Assembly: GCA_001599975.1 (NCBI GenBank)
Contig: BCIO01000002.1
Location: forward strand, 2,367,883-2,431,882
Direction: 5' to 3'
DNA length: 64,000 nt
Source of the DNA: Cystobasidiopsis lactophilus
Lineage: Eukaryota > Basidiomycota > Agaricostilbomycetes > Agaricostilbales > Chionosphaeraceae
The notes beneath the pieces were generated by a model, which made no database searches, was not told where the DNA came from, and saw only the letters and a list, made by a program, of their open reading frames with translations. This document shows, piece after piece, positions 53,371-64,000 of this stretch (position 1 is the stretch's first letter; each line of letters begins with the position of its first letter). Position numbers and translations under genes: made by a program.

Positions 53371-54934
53371 ATGGCTGGCTATCCAACAAAGGATTCCAGC
53401 ATATTGATTCTTGGAGGGGGTCTCTTTGGCAGTACAACAGCTTGGGAGCTGGCCAAGGATGGTTACTCGAATGTGACTGTACTTGGTGAGGCGCTTCAGG
53501 TTCTATTCGAGACGGTGGCCCATCGATAGAAACAGATAGGGCAGCTTCGCCTCCTTCCGAAGACGCTGCTTCGTACGACATCAACAAAGTCAGTCCCCTC
53601 TCAAGTCCCCATTGACGTCGCCTTCAATTCCGCGCCAGGTCGTGCGACCCGACTACCCCGAGCCACATATGACTAAAATGTGCCTCGAGGCTATCGAAGC
53701 CTGGAGAGAACCACCATGGCGCCCGTTTTATAGAGAGACTGGAAATGTGTTTCTGACGACGGACGCCGCTGCCGCCAACGCCCAGAAGATCAGGGTGGAC
53801 TCTTTGAAGAGACTCAATCCTACGCATCCGCCAGTCGTACTCGAAAGCCCAGAGGCAATCGCCAAAGCCTTTGGGGGCCCAACGTCGGCACCGCTTTTCC
53901 ATCGCGCGGCTTCCGCTTACCTCAACCCCATCGGCGGTTGGGCGTATGCTGCTGGAGCTTCTATGGAGGCAGTAAGACTAGCACGCGAAGCTGGAGTCAA
54001 GTTTGTGCAAGGTGAAGCGGAGCGCATTCTATTCGAAGGCGGCGTGGCCGTTGGGGTTGCTTTGGCTGGGGACAAGGCTGTCAGCGCCGAAGGAGGTCGA
54101 GTGAAAGGATCGGTGTCGGTGGACGAGCTGAAGATGAAGGCCGACTTAGTGGTAGTTGCTACAGGCAGCTGGACACCGACCCTTTCTGTTAATCTTCAGC
54201 AGCAGTTGGTCAGCACTGGCCAAGTCATTGCGGCGATCCAATTAACAGATGAAGAGGCGCCGATTTATCGCAGTTTACGCGGCATGCTCCTAGCTGATGG
54301 CTTCTACCTCATTGCTCCCAACGACGACAACATCATCAAGTTCGCTACGCACGGCCATGGGTACGCCAACTTGCGCGCCGCCGTCAGCAACCCCTCCGTT
54401 CAAGTTTCGACACCTCGCACCAAGCTGTACGAGGGCGAGCCGACAGACCAAATCCCTAAAGATGCAGTCCAAGATCTAAGGTGGCACCTTGGCCAGGTGC
54501 TCCCTGCTCTCGCTAAGAAGGACTTCGTCTTCACCCGAACTTGCTGGTGGGTTTTTAATCGCGTTTGAATCAGAGCCTGGGAACAATCCCACACAGGTAC
54601 TGCGATACTCCGGACTCGAACTTCCTCGTCGACTATCATCCCGACTCAAAGAAGAGTCTGTTCTTTGCCACAGGAGGCAGCGGGCACGCCTTTAAGGTCA
54701 GAACGCTAGCTTCATCCTCGCTTTCCAAAGCTTATACGAGTGTTGAAGTTCCTCCCCGTCATGGGCAAGTACGTGAAGGCTGCCATCGAAGGCAAGCTGG
54801 CGCCCGAGTATGCTGGGCTTTGGTCTTTCACCGGCGCTCGCAACACCAAAGCCGATGTTCGCGTGGAGCATGTGGTCCCCCGTCCATTTGTAGTTGAAGA
54901 CATGGCCACGGTCGAGGATTTGAAAGGGGTTTAA
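53371..54934 (+). CDS. FAD-dependent amine oxidase, tandem copy 2
   Basis: Same fold and blocks as copy 1: MAGYPTKDSSILILGGGLFG, VTVLDRAASPPSEDAASYDI, NKVVRPDYPEPHMTKMCLEA, IEAWREPPWRPFYRETGNVF, GGPTSAPLFHRAASAYLNPI, DLVVVATGSWTPTLSVNLQQ, GQVIAAIQLTDEEAPIYRSL and, across an intron, TCWWYCDTPDSNFLVDYHPD with the likely flavin Cys, then FFATGGSGHAFKFLPVMGKY. First and penultimate introns fall at the same places as in copy 1, so the duplication post-dates them. Copy 2 has a longer insertion before the FAD-return strand (about KAVSAEGGRVKGSVSVDELK). Ends EDMATVEDLKGV. The convergent MFS gene stop is only about 43 bp away. Confidence 0.84.
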
Positions 54935-54977
54935 GGCACGGCTTTTCGGGGGCCTCTCGCGAATAGCTACAAGACGT

Positions 54978-56480
54978 CTATGGAGATTCTTCAGCGGGAA
55001 ATGGGAGAGTGTTGAATTCGATAGTAAGGCACTGCACAAAGACAAGCAAGCAGAGTGACACCATGCAGATCCAGACCAAAGGCTGCCCCGACTCTGCTGA
55101 TCTGGCAAACAAGGTGCACGCTGTGAAGGGCCCAATGGCCCTAGCCGCCCCTCCTAGCGCCATAGAGAGGCCGTTGACTCTTCCTGAGATGGCTTTCGAT
55201 GGGCACATTCGAAGCAGGGCAATCTGATGCAAACTGTGGTCAAGTCAGCCAATAGCACACTATCCGACCGCAGACCAAAACAAACGTTGATTGCGTGTCT
55301 CCAAGCGAAAAGAAAACCATTGCGGCCGCCATGAAAGGATAGTAAAAGCTCTGATGTTGGCTCCGGTAATGTTGACGCGCCAGCCAGTTCGTCGCCGGCA
55401 GGAGAGAGTACGCGACCAGCCAGGCGCCCACGCAGATTCGAAAGAATGTTTTGCTTCCGAGACGTTCTTTGATGGGCTTATAGAGGAAGACGACGAAGAA
55501 GATGCTGAACACGCCTCGAAAGGATAGGTACAGCGCCACAGAGCGAGCGTCTATGCCGATGCCCCCAATCTCAACATCAGAAAAGCAGTATATCACGAAG
55601 ACGCTATCATAGCATATCGAAATAAGAGATCCCACTGAATGGCGATCGTCAGTTTGGTGTCGCCGTAAGTGGCGCAGTGCTCACAGAATGCGAAGGTGAA
55701 GACCGGTCGTGCATTAGGAAGAGCAAGAATGTCGGAAAAGGAAAATTTAGCGGCGGCAGGCGGCGAGATAGAAGGCGATGAGGCTAGTAGCGCCTCCCGT
55801 TCTGGCGTTTTGGGTCGATACGGGCGCAGTGTCTCCTTGAACAAGAAGATGATGGCCAGGACGACTATCGCCGTGAAGGCGGCTACAACGGCGCAAGGGA
55901 GCAGGTATGGGAACTTCTTGAGCAGCCGGAGGTGGCCAATCCAACTTTCCGGATACTGTCGGGCAGGGTCGACCAGAAAGCCGCCCACAACGGGGGCCAG
56001 AACGATGCTGACATCGAAGCTGGTTCGACGCCGCACTACTAAGCGGTGGATTTGGAATAGATGTTCCTGACTTACCTCAGCATGAACAGCGGGATGGCCA
56101 AAGAGTTGTCGTCTTTCTTCAGAACGTCTCCCATCGCCTGGAGAGAGTGTCGGTGAGTCAGCGAGAAGTCGGAACACTCTGGCACGTACCGCACGTAGGA
56201 CAGTGCCACCGCAGCAAACCAGGCCGCAGAAAGCACGCGCGGCTAAAGCCATCCAGAACTAAATCGTGTCCGATGCCCATCCCCAGAAGTAGAGCGTAAA
56301 GAGTTGACATAAAGCGTAGAGCGACTCGATAGCTCCGGAGTAGTATCCTATCTGTGCAGCAGGGACGGCGGGCAGAAGACGCGCGGTCATGGCGTTTACG
56401 AAGGGGAAAATCACCGTGTAGGCGGCCGCTTCCGGTATTCGTCCCAACAGGATGAGAGTCAGCTGTGAAGTTCTGGACAT
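54978..56480 (-). CDS. MFS transporter (DHA1-like), copy 1
   Basis: Twelve-TM major facilitator, H+ antiporter type. From ATG 56480: MSRTSQLTLILLGRIPEAAA, YTVIFPFVNAMTARLLPAVP, QIGYYSGAIESLYALCQLFT, LYFWGWASD (motif A region), LAARAFCGLVCCGGTVLRA (after splicing), then SFDVSIVLAPVVGGFLVDPA (motif C-like), LLPCAVVAAFTAIVVLAIIF, an acidic central loop, then DARSVALYLSFRGVFSIFFV, LYKPIKERLGSKTFFRICVG, AAAMVFFSLGDTQSTF and the last helices KAISGRVNGLSMALGGAARA and LVWICMVSLCLLVFVQCL. Family members export drugs or small metabolites; substrate unknown. Related to the MFS gene at 60216-62169, with F-box-like gene B between the two. Confidence 0.83.
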
Positions 56481-57220
56481 GGCGATGGTGGTGGTAAGGG
56501 CAAGACAAGAAAAGAAAGGCAAGAAGAGAAAGAACGCGAGAAGAAGACGTTCTCGTCGAGCGCGAGCCGGTGCCAAGGACCTAATGCAAGTCGCGGAATA
56601 GACAGGTCGTACGTCAAAGAAGGAACACAGCAGCATAATACAGTGCGTCAGTGCGCAAGCGAGCAAATTTGAAGGACCGAATTTCTACCATCTCGAGCGC
56701 TGTCCGGTGGCAAAAGACTGACCTTGGAAGTTTGGAGGCAACGGCGCCTCCCAAGCTGAACGACACCAGCAGTTGCCTCAAGGTCTGTCCAGTGCGACTG
56801 ATACCCATTTCGTTTCGTCGCGATCCAAACTGAACAGAAGGACGCCGTGATTCAGTGAAGGGCTGGCCGCCACTGGGCCCTGGCTCTCAAATTCTCGGGC
56901 ATGTTTCCAGGCGTCTCGCCACAGCAAATGTTCAGAACGGATCAAAGTACATTGCAATGAAACCCAAAAGCCAGATATTGCGCCTTCCCACAAGCCAGAC
57001 CACAAAGCCGTTGGAGGTCGCCACTTCGAGGGGCTCGACTCTTGCTCCCAGACACCGTTCGCTTGCCGCCTTACGGCTGTTTTCGTCTCCCTTGCGCCTC
57101 TACTAGGAGCTTAAGACAAGCCCAGCAGCCAGCCACCAGGCTTCGGCTTCTGCTTTCAGCAATCGCCCGGCCTCGGACTCACTGCGCTCTCGAAGGCCAT
57201 CTCCCGCCCCCTGTGACAAC
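56481..57220. other. Divergent intergenic region, MFS 1 / F-box-like B
   Basis: About 740 bp. A short open stretch (EAPLPPNFQ on the minus strand, ~56,720-56,745) recalls the N-terminus of such transporters but I could not splice it in phase. Otherwise nothing seen. Confidence 0.35.
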
Positions 57221-60033
57221 ATGAACGCCTTTGCACTCACCCAAGAGCATCTGCCCGGCGGAGCACCAGCTGCCGCCATTGGCAGCGCGGCGGGCGGCAT
57301 TGTCCAGCACTCTCCCGTTTCGAACGGCTCCGTTGGGAGCGCCGGGCCAAAGCGACAGAAGCTCGCCGATGCCCGCCCGACTTCTCAGCGGTGCTTGTTT
57401 CATAAGCTCCCCCAAGAGTTAATGGTCATGATCTTCGCCCACTTGGACGTGGACTCCGTCCAACGGCTCATCCAAGTCTCCAAGCACCTCCTCGCTGCAT
57501 CCCGCGACTGGCACCTCCGGCGAACATGGTTCTGCCAGAATTTCACCAGAAGAGACCGACTGATGCAGCTCTTTCGGATGCCTGGCCTTTGCGCCGCTGA
57601 AACGCTCGAACAGTGTGAGGCATTTTCAACCGTTGCCATTGGGTTCCCACTCGCTGACAGGTGATCCAGTCTTGCGTATCTCGTACTTGAGCCTCCACGC
57701 TGTCCAAACGCTCAATGCTTCAGTTTACGACCAGCCACCCAAGTGGCTTCCCCCTTCCTTCGGCAAACGCATCCCCGTCGACTTTCTTTTCCAAGTCAAC
57801 AAACGCGCAATGGAACTTTTTGGCAACATTGACTATAGCGACTCCGACCTGTTGCGCCTCGAATCGTGGTAAGTTTTGCGCCGTTGGGCGGCTACGCTGT
57901 CGAAGCCTGGCTGACATGCTCTACCCTGCAGGCTCCGATTGGGCAGCGGAAGCCATGTACCACCAGAGCTGCTAGAGTCAGGTTGGGCCAAGCTGGAGGA
58001 TACACTGGTCCGAGGCGCCTTCTCCGCCAGCACGCAAGACCCGGCCAGCGCGCTCATTATTGGTGGGTGTTCCCCTCCACTCTGTCGTCACAGCTCATTC
58101 TGTTTTGTCCATTAGTCGCTATCACCAGGGACTCTCGGGTGCTAGCCACTGTGCTCCGGCATGGATGGGAGCTGTCGGATTTGGAGATCACGGCCTGCCT
58201 GGCTCATCCGTTCTCAATCCCCACGGCGTCTGCTGAAGAGGTCCAGCAACATCTCTTACACCTGCGACAGCTAGATCCCGCTTTGACCCTCGACGCTAGC
58301 TTCGTGCGAAAGCTCTTAGGTGGCTTCGAGCCTCCCCGCAGCCCCCAGACCTACAGGAGCGGCGTATCGCACGACCACTTTGCCATGCTTCAAGACATGT
58401 GGGACCAGCAAGAGCTCAACTTCGACTTGGAGGCCCTTGTGGCTTCCCACCTTCTGGAGCTGCCAGGCGAGCTGCTCAACTCCCGCTCCGCCTTCATCCT
58501 CTTCATCGTCGATCGCTTTCCTGGGCTACTCCACCAGCACCCCCAGCTCCAGTACTCCCTCAAGCGCAGCCTGTTCTTCCTTGTTGGGTACAACGGGTCG
58601 AATATTGATCGGCAAGCGTGGGGTCTCCCATGGTCCCACTTCTCTTCCGCGACCTGCATCGCGGCGGAAACCTATACTGCCGACAACCTGCGTGCCGATC
58701 TCGCTCGCCACATGCTGCAAGTGACGTCCGAGGACATGGACCGGCTCCTGCTGGAGTTCATACCTCTGGAGCCCGTTCTCACCTATCTCGACCAGAACTT
58801 CAAGGACGACGCCCATGCGATGATCACTAACGCTGTCGACAAGATGCTACAAAGCCCGGGCCACGGCCACGCCATTGCGTCTGTGCACAAACACGACGCC
58901 ACCTTCAAAAAGGTCATCCGCAAACGCGTTCTCGATTGCAGTTTCGTTCGCACGCGTATGGAACTCCGCCAGCCTGTCTGCACGTCCTTCGGGGTATCTT
59001 TGAGGATGGGGCGCCCTGAGGTCTACAACGACCGGATCTTTGTGAAGCCTTTCGCCAACCGAACCTCGAAGTCGACGTTTGTTGGCGGCCCCACGGTCGG
59101 AGACTCTTTGGGCGACAAGCTCCTCGCCATATTCGCCGGCGACTTTGACAACCAGGTCCTACAGGTTCGTTATATACTCGATTGCTTTTTTACAGAAAGT
59201 ACGCAGTATTGAGCGTCCCTTCAAACCAGGTTCTGCTCACGCACGCGATCCTCAATTCCAACTCGCGCCTTGTCGGGCAGATCCTCAAGAAAGGCGTCGA
59301 GCCAAGCATGCGCCTCTTTGTTTTGGCCGCTAAGGTCGGGGTCCCTATGGCGAGGCCTGTCATGGCCGCCCTGCGAGCCTGTCCTTACAACAAGCATCCT
59401 GACACCACTGTGTGCGACAAGGCCACCGCCACACGCTTCCAAGCTTTGAAGGACTCGCACGTCGGACCCAGCGCCGGCCGCTATAAGCGCTATCAAGTCA
59501 AACCACCCCCGCCGCAGGAGCTTGACGTGGCAAACCTCCGGAAGTGGATCGAAGCAGTGAGTTCTGTTTCCACTATTGACTGAAGTAACTAGAAGCTCAA
59601 GCCTTCCGCATCGATGCAGATCGAGTCGATCGCCAAAAAGGATGAGGACAGCAGCAAGCGGTACAACGCGGCCAACAAGCTCCCAAAGAGCGATCGCTCC
59701 GCCTTCTTCAGAGAGCTCAAAAGGTGGATCAAGCGCTTCCAACGGGACATTGAAGAGAAAGAGGCCAGCGCGATCGCCGTCGGAAAGCCCGCTGTTCCTG
59801 TGGCAAGCGTCGCACAGGCCAAAAGCGCGGTTGAGCACACGCAGATCAGCATTCCCCAGCCCGCCCCCCAAGAGCTCGAAGAAGGCGAGCTGGTCGAGGA
59901 GGAGCCCGAGGTGAATCAGCAGCCAGCGGTCGTCGATGATGAAGACGCCACGAATGGTGCCCAAGTCCTCGTGCAACTGCATGCGGGAAGGCAAGTCGAC
60001 CACATACTGGCGATGATGTATGGGCTCTCATAG
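57221..60033 (+). CDS. F-box-like protein of unknown family, copy B
   Basis: Paralogue of the gene at 7443-10554 with introns at matching positions (after the LFRMPGLC block, after a conserved Trp, in a gtgggt-donor intron at phase 1, after VLQ, and before the last exon). The N-terminus is Ala/Gly-rich with AGPKRQKLAD, then the F-box-like LPQELMVMIFAHLDVDSVQR, RDRLMQLFRMPGLCAAETLE and WLPPSFGKRIPVDFLFQVNK. The central part aligns with copy A: EELNFDLEALVASHLLELPG-like, ADNLRADLARHMLQVTSEDM versus CGELTQQLHRFGLTVTRDDM, MDRLLLEFIPLEPVLTYLDQ versus KLLLEYLPLGAVLSYLGENF, and IRKRVLDCSFVRTRMELRQP versus RRILDSDFVLERLAYHQP. The last exon has RSAFFRELKRWIKRFQRDIE and an acidic tail. Function unknown beyond the F-box-like motif. 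Confidence 0.8.
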
Positions 60034-60215
60034 GGGGTCTTAATGTCGGGGTGGCTTTTGGGGCTTCGCCACCTGCCGCCACCTACAGCAAACTTGTAAA
60101 CTAGGCTCTCCAATGTAAAATTTTGATCGTGGTCGAAAGAAAAGATCGGAGGCCTTGGAACGCTTGCCTGTTCGGATGGGCGAGTAATCTACTGTGCTCT
60201 AATGCAAGATGCTGT

Positions 60216-62169
60216 CTAATCGTCCGCTTCTACCGATGCGGCGCCCTGGTCAAACCGGACAAACAAGCTCTGGAGTGCGGTGATGGCGCAGAAGGAAAGG
60301 ACGAAGCCCCAAATCAAGTACGGCCGTCCGGTCTCCTGTGACTTGGCGTATATAGCGTTCAGGACAAAAGGGCCAGCCGCTCGCCCCAGTGCCGAGAGAG
60401 CGTTGCTGATCCCATTTATCCGTCCTGCAATCGAAGGACTGGGGCACACGTTATTGAGAGCCATCAACGACAGACTGTGACAACGAGTTGATCCATGCAC
60501 TGAGAATGAGAAGAGCGTATCCACGCACGGATATTGTACGTCGCCCAAAGCGTAAACGACCATGGTGAGCGCGAGGAGAGGCCATAGGCGGAGAGCTGGC
60601 GTGCCATCTTGGACCCAGGCGCCGGGCTCGCTGAGTTCGAGGTAGTTCATCAGTGGCAGCAGCCCAAAGGCGACCATCCACATAGAAACGCAGAACCGAT
60701 ACAATGTTTGGGAACCAAACCAGTCGCTGACTGGCCGGAACAGGACAAGGCCAAAGAAAATCGAGAAGACGCCCCGGAAGGAAAGGCACGAGGCGATAGA
60801 CCGGGAGTTGAGCGCCAGCCCGCCCAGTTCCTGCCCTTCGCGTCAGTGCGTACGCAATTGAATGTCATTTTGCCACTCACTGGGGACGAGTACGCCCAGA
60901 GGACAAAGATGGAGTCGAAGCCGAGACTGCAGAATATGGTGCAAAAGGAGGCTCCGAACATGTGGAGGATTCCAGGAATGCGAGCGATCTGTCGGAAGCC
61001 GATTTGCTGCTTTTCAAGGACCTTTGGCGAGCCGAGCAAAGGTTGTCGCTCGGTGGCGTCGCCCGTTAACTTGGCTGCCTTTTCTGGCGGTAGTGTTTCT
61101 TCGAAGAAGAAGAGGAAGACGGCAAAAGTAAGAAGGCTGTATAGAGCGACGGTGAAGCAAGGCAAGAAGAAAGGGAAGTGGCGTAAAAAGTCGATGTGGG
61201 CAAAGATGGAGTCGGGATATTGGCGGGCAGGATCAACGAGGACTCCTCCAACGACCTGGTAACTTGTGCTTCAGCGATTGGCCCGAATCGTAAGAGATGG
61301 ACCTACAGGCGCTAAGATCAAGGTGACGTCGAAGCTTGAAAGCAGCAATTGAGGAGATGATAATGCCGAAGCAATGGCCAAAGCTTACCAAACAGCGAAC
61401 AAAGGGTAGACACGGCTTTCATCGCTCTTGTCGAGCACATCGCCGAGTGCCTGATTAGCATTTGAGTTGCGTTGAGAGAACCAAGAAGGGGATCTGAACC
61501 CACCGCTCGAAGGACTGTGCTGCTGGAGCACAAAAGTCCACACAACCCTCTTGCAATTAGAGCCCAAACGAACTGCCCGCCGTTGATTAAGGCCCGCACA
61601 TTCGACTCAGGCTACTATGAGAGCCTCACAGTCTGAGCCGTTCCAAACAGAAGCATGCCTGTTGCCAGCCCGAGCATGCTAACCAAAAGGATAGGCTGGG
61701 AAACAGCGCTCGAAGCACATTTAAAGCATTCTCTGAAGCAATAGGACCAGGGGCTGACCTTTCGCCCAAAGATGTCGGAAGCAGTGCCCCACGCTACCAT
61801 TGTACAGAACTGGCTCACGGCCAGCAAGCTCTCAATGAGCCCCGAATATGTGCCAATAGAAGCCTTGGGCACTTGAGGCAGCAAATGCTCAACCATCTGA
61901 TTCCTGGGGGAGTATGTAGAGTAGCTTTAGGCTCCAGCAGGCAATGTCGAAAGAAGTCTCCAGCACTCACACGAACGGAACTGGCGCGGCTTCAGGCTTC
62001 AGTACGCAATGTAAAAAGAACACTGCGTCACTCACAGATGACAGTATACGCCGCCGGCTCTGTGATCTTGGTTCAGACAGGGCTCAAGAACTTTTTGATG
62101 ATATGGGAACGAACCAGCCATGCGGCCCATCAGCAGGACTGCCAGTTGGCCATTTCGAAGCCTGGGCAT
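60216..62169 (-). CDS. MFS transporter (DHA1-like), copy 2
   Basis: Second copy of the MFS pair, more intron-rich. From ATG 62169: MPRLRNGQLAVLLMGRMAEP, AAYTVIFPFVNQMVEHLLPQ, KASIGTYSGLIESLLAVSQF, CTMVAWGTASDIFGRK, PILLVSMLGLATGMLLFGTA, LIARGLCGLLCSSSTVLRAV, SFDVTLILAP, VVGGVLVDPARQYPDS, PFFLPCFTVALYSLLTFAVF, RSIASCLSFRGVFSIFFGLV, WPLLALTMVVYALGDVQYPC, PSIAGRINGISNALSALGRA and WGFVLSFCAITALQSLFVRF. The IFPFV part needs a 10-nt microexon at 61971-61980. Stop at 60216-60218. Substrate unknown. The 3' end is convergent with F-box-like gene B, about 180 bp away. Confidence 0.82.
61971..61980 (-). other. 10-nt microexon in MFS copy 2
   Basis: On the minus strand gccgcgccag precedes TTCCGTTCGT and gtgagt follows. 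It joins AAYTVI to VNQMVEHLL, rebuilding TVIFPFVNQM, which is contiguous in one exon in MFS copy 1 (TVIFPFVNAM). Confidence 0.7.
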
Positions 62170-62483
62170 TTTGAGCCTATCGAGCCGTGTTGCTGGTGGT
62201 CGAAGAGAACAAAATGGAGATTTGATTGTGCAGCGGGCAACACAGTACAGTGACTCAGAGATAGTGCGGTAGGGAGTCACCGGCACGTTGGCGATGGGTA
62301 GTTCTCGACTATATTATCCAGACTGAGCCAGCAGGGCGTAGAAGAGCGAGAGCAAGGCTGCTCGTCGCCGATGCCGGACGACATCAAGTCGTTCCGCTCC
62401 TCGGCTCCAGGAGCGCCACCGCGGCGCACCCCTTCTAATCTCGTCAAGCCTCTACAATCCATTGCACATGTTCTCAAAAATGT
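62170..62483. other. Intergenic, MFS 2 / copper amine oxidase
   Basis: About 310 bp between two minus-strand genes. No gene recognised. Confidence 0.4.
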
Positions 62484-64000
62484 CTACAAATCCATAAAGA
62501 GAGCGTGCTGGCGTTCGCTCTTCATGCGCTGGCTCTGAATACTGCCCGGCTCGCTCGGCTTGCCATCCTCCTCCCACGACAACAGACCGGTGTAGTTGAA
62601 AGGAGCTAGCTTGGCGGGAGTGCAGTACTTGGCCTCCAAATGGCCGTCGAAGGACCAGGCGGCGCTGCCCTCTTGAGCATTGAGGATGATTGAGTTTTGG
62701 CTCTCCATTGCGACGTCAAAGTCGTTGAAGTTGAAGGGTGTAAGAAGGACCGAAGAAGTAGCCAGGTTCGTCAATGTGTGGGGCGAGTCTTCAGCGCGAG
62801 GGATGTGGTGGGTGCCGAGGTTGAGCCAAACAACAAGGTCCTCCTGCTCCAAGCTTTCACCGTCGAAAAACTTGCTGAAGTCGACGGTAGGCTATGCAGG
62901 TTCGTCAGCCTCAAGGCACCAAGAAGACACAAGCAGATGCAAAAAAGACCCACCTTGCCAGGCAAGTTCATATTCCATTGCGAGGAAGAGTAGAGCTCGC
63001 TGTCGTGGTGGCGCGAGACGGAAAGTGAGTTCTTTGCCCAGTCGACGTTCTTCTCCGTGCGCTTGCAGTTGAGGTTGGTCAGGTGGACAGCGCTTTGACC
63101 AGCGTGAATGGCGTAGCCTCGCTTTTCGCCCCACTTGTTCGTTTGGTCTTCGTTGGTGATGACAAAGACTCCCTGTCCGTTCTTGGGGTATTCGAGGCGG
63201 CCGCCGTCTTCGGTCTTGACCATGTTGCGCACAATCTTCTGTTGAACGACCGGACCCCAATCGTCTCCAAACCAAGGCTCTTCGACTGACTCCACCTCGA
63301 GCGTGACTACATTAATGTGAGCAAGTGGTGGCTGTTGCTACCAGCGGAGTGGCTTACTGGCCATCAAGGAGTTCTTGACACCCGCCACGTCGAAGTCGAC
63401 CTGTCAAACAAAGCAGCCAGTCAGGTTCGCGTCCTCGATTGTTTTTTACCGCCTACCTTGTAGTTGAGCACATGATCGTGCAGACTGCCCATACTTGTCT
63501 CACGAATACGGTGACCAAAGGCTCTCTGCTGGTCATCCCAGACGCCACCTTGGAGGTAACCGGAGGCCGACACGCGGAGCTCCAGCGAGCCATCAAGCTG
63601 GAAGGTGTAGTCTGCGAGCAGCGTTTTAGAGAAGAGAGGAGGAGAGAGGAGAGAAGAAATAAACCTTGGAGATAGTCATAGTTGCCCACCTAGTCAAAGG
63701 CGAGAGGAAGAAGGTCAGGAAGAAGGGGAAGAGCAAGGTCGACGTGAAAGCAAAACTCACGGTAGAGATTGAGCGGACTATAAGCTCGTAGCCTTTGATG
63801 GCTCCCATTTCGTCTTTGAGCCATCCAGTGTGTCGTGAGAGTGGGCGGGCCGAATCACGTTCGAAGACGCAGATGGCTGACTCTCGCCGCGTGGTGCCAG
63901 TGTTGGAATGCACAGTCGCGGGAAGGTAGAGCGCGTCCGCTGGGCAATCATAGCCCTTCATGAGCTCCCGCACCAAGCCACCCATACCAAAGGCGCGATC
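62484..64000 (-). CDS. Copper-containing primary amine oxidase, C-terminal part (runs off window)
   Basis: Quinoprotein oxidising primary amines to aldehydes with NH3 and H2O2. The 5' part lies beyond 64000. Visible order: GGLVRELMKGYDCPADALYL, PATVHSNTGTTRRESAICVF, ERDSARPLSRHTGWL, then SISTVGNYDYLQ, where the Tyr of NYDY is the one converted to topaquinone. Later: VDFDVAGVKNSLM (after splicing), PWFGDDWGPVVQQKIVRNM, NKWGEKRGYAIHAGQSAVHL, NSLSVSRHHDSELYSSSQWN, then EEDLVVWLNLGTHHIPRAED with the HxH copper ligands in THHIP, and HTLTNLATSSVLLTPFNFND. Ends ERQHALFMDL, stop at 62484-62486. Several introns. Partial only because of the window edge. Confidence 0.9.

Overview
The window is a gene-dense piece of a fungal nuclear genome, most likely a basidiomycete and perhaps Pucciniomycotina; the taxon is an inference. 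The evidence is about 28 protein genes in 64 kb, many short introns of roughly 45-70 nt, short intergenic gaps, fairly GC-rich coding sequence and typical fungal genes (BIM1-like protein, Nic96, Sec20, Atg26-type sterol glucosyltransferase, pyruvate decarboxylase, ECD/SGT1). I saw no transposon, CRISPR array, rRNA or convincing tRNA. Exon-intron structures were spliced by eye. Coordinates give the start codon to the stop codon, introns included.

Layout. 0-6 kb: BIM1/X325-like copper protein, DEAH helicase Prp43, a short-chain dehydrogenase (SDR). 7.4-10.6 kb: a large F-box-like protein (copy A). 10.7-16.2 kb, minus strand: a second SDR, a START-domain protein and a short-type tRNase Z. 17-25.5 kb: mitochondrial rhodanese, nucleoporin Nic96/Nup93, pyruvate decarboxylase and a Rab8/Sec4 GTPase. 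25.8-34.6 kb, minus strand: ER SNARE Sec20 ending in HDEL, an unknown basic Ser/Pro/Ala-rich protein, a CHK/APH-like kinase and an amino-acid/GABA-type permease. 35-38.8 kb: checkpoint kinase Chk1, Mediator Med21 and a two-TM orphan. 39-48.6 kb: sterol glucosyltransferase flanked by two paralogous MATH-BTB-like genes. 48.6-55 kb: ECD/SGT1 and a tandem pair of FAD-dependent amine oxidases. 55-62.2 kb: two paralogous MFS transporters flanking the second F-box-like gene (copy B). 62.5 kb to the end: the C-terminal part of a copper amine oxidase that runs off the window.

Most genes are unrelated housekeeping functions: splicing, tRNA processing, nuclear pore, secretion, checkpoint, transcription and central carbon metabolism. 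The striking feature is local duplication. Four paralogous pairs lie in one window: F-box-like A/B, MATH-BTB 1/2, FAD oxidase 1/2 and MFS 1/2. The F-box-like pair shares its intron positions and, beyond the F-box, is built of sequence I do not recognise, so it is the best candidate for an undescribed family. Splicing is also unusual. There are at least three GC-AG introns, exons of only 8 and 10 nt, several AAG 3' splice sites and one apparent 0.9-kb intron among introns that are nearly all short.
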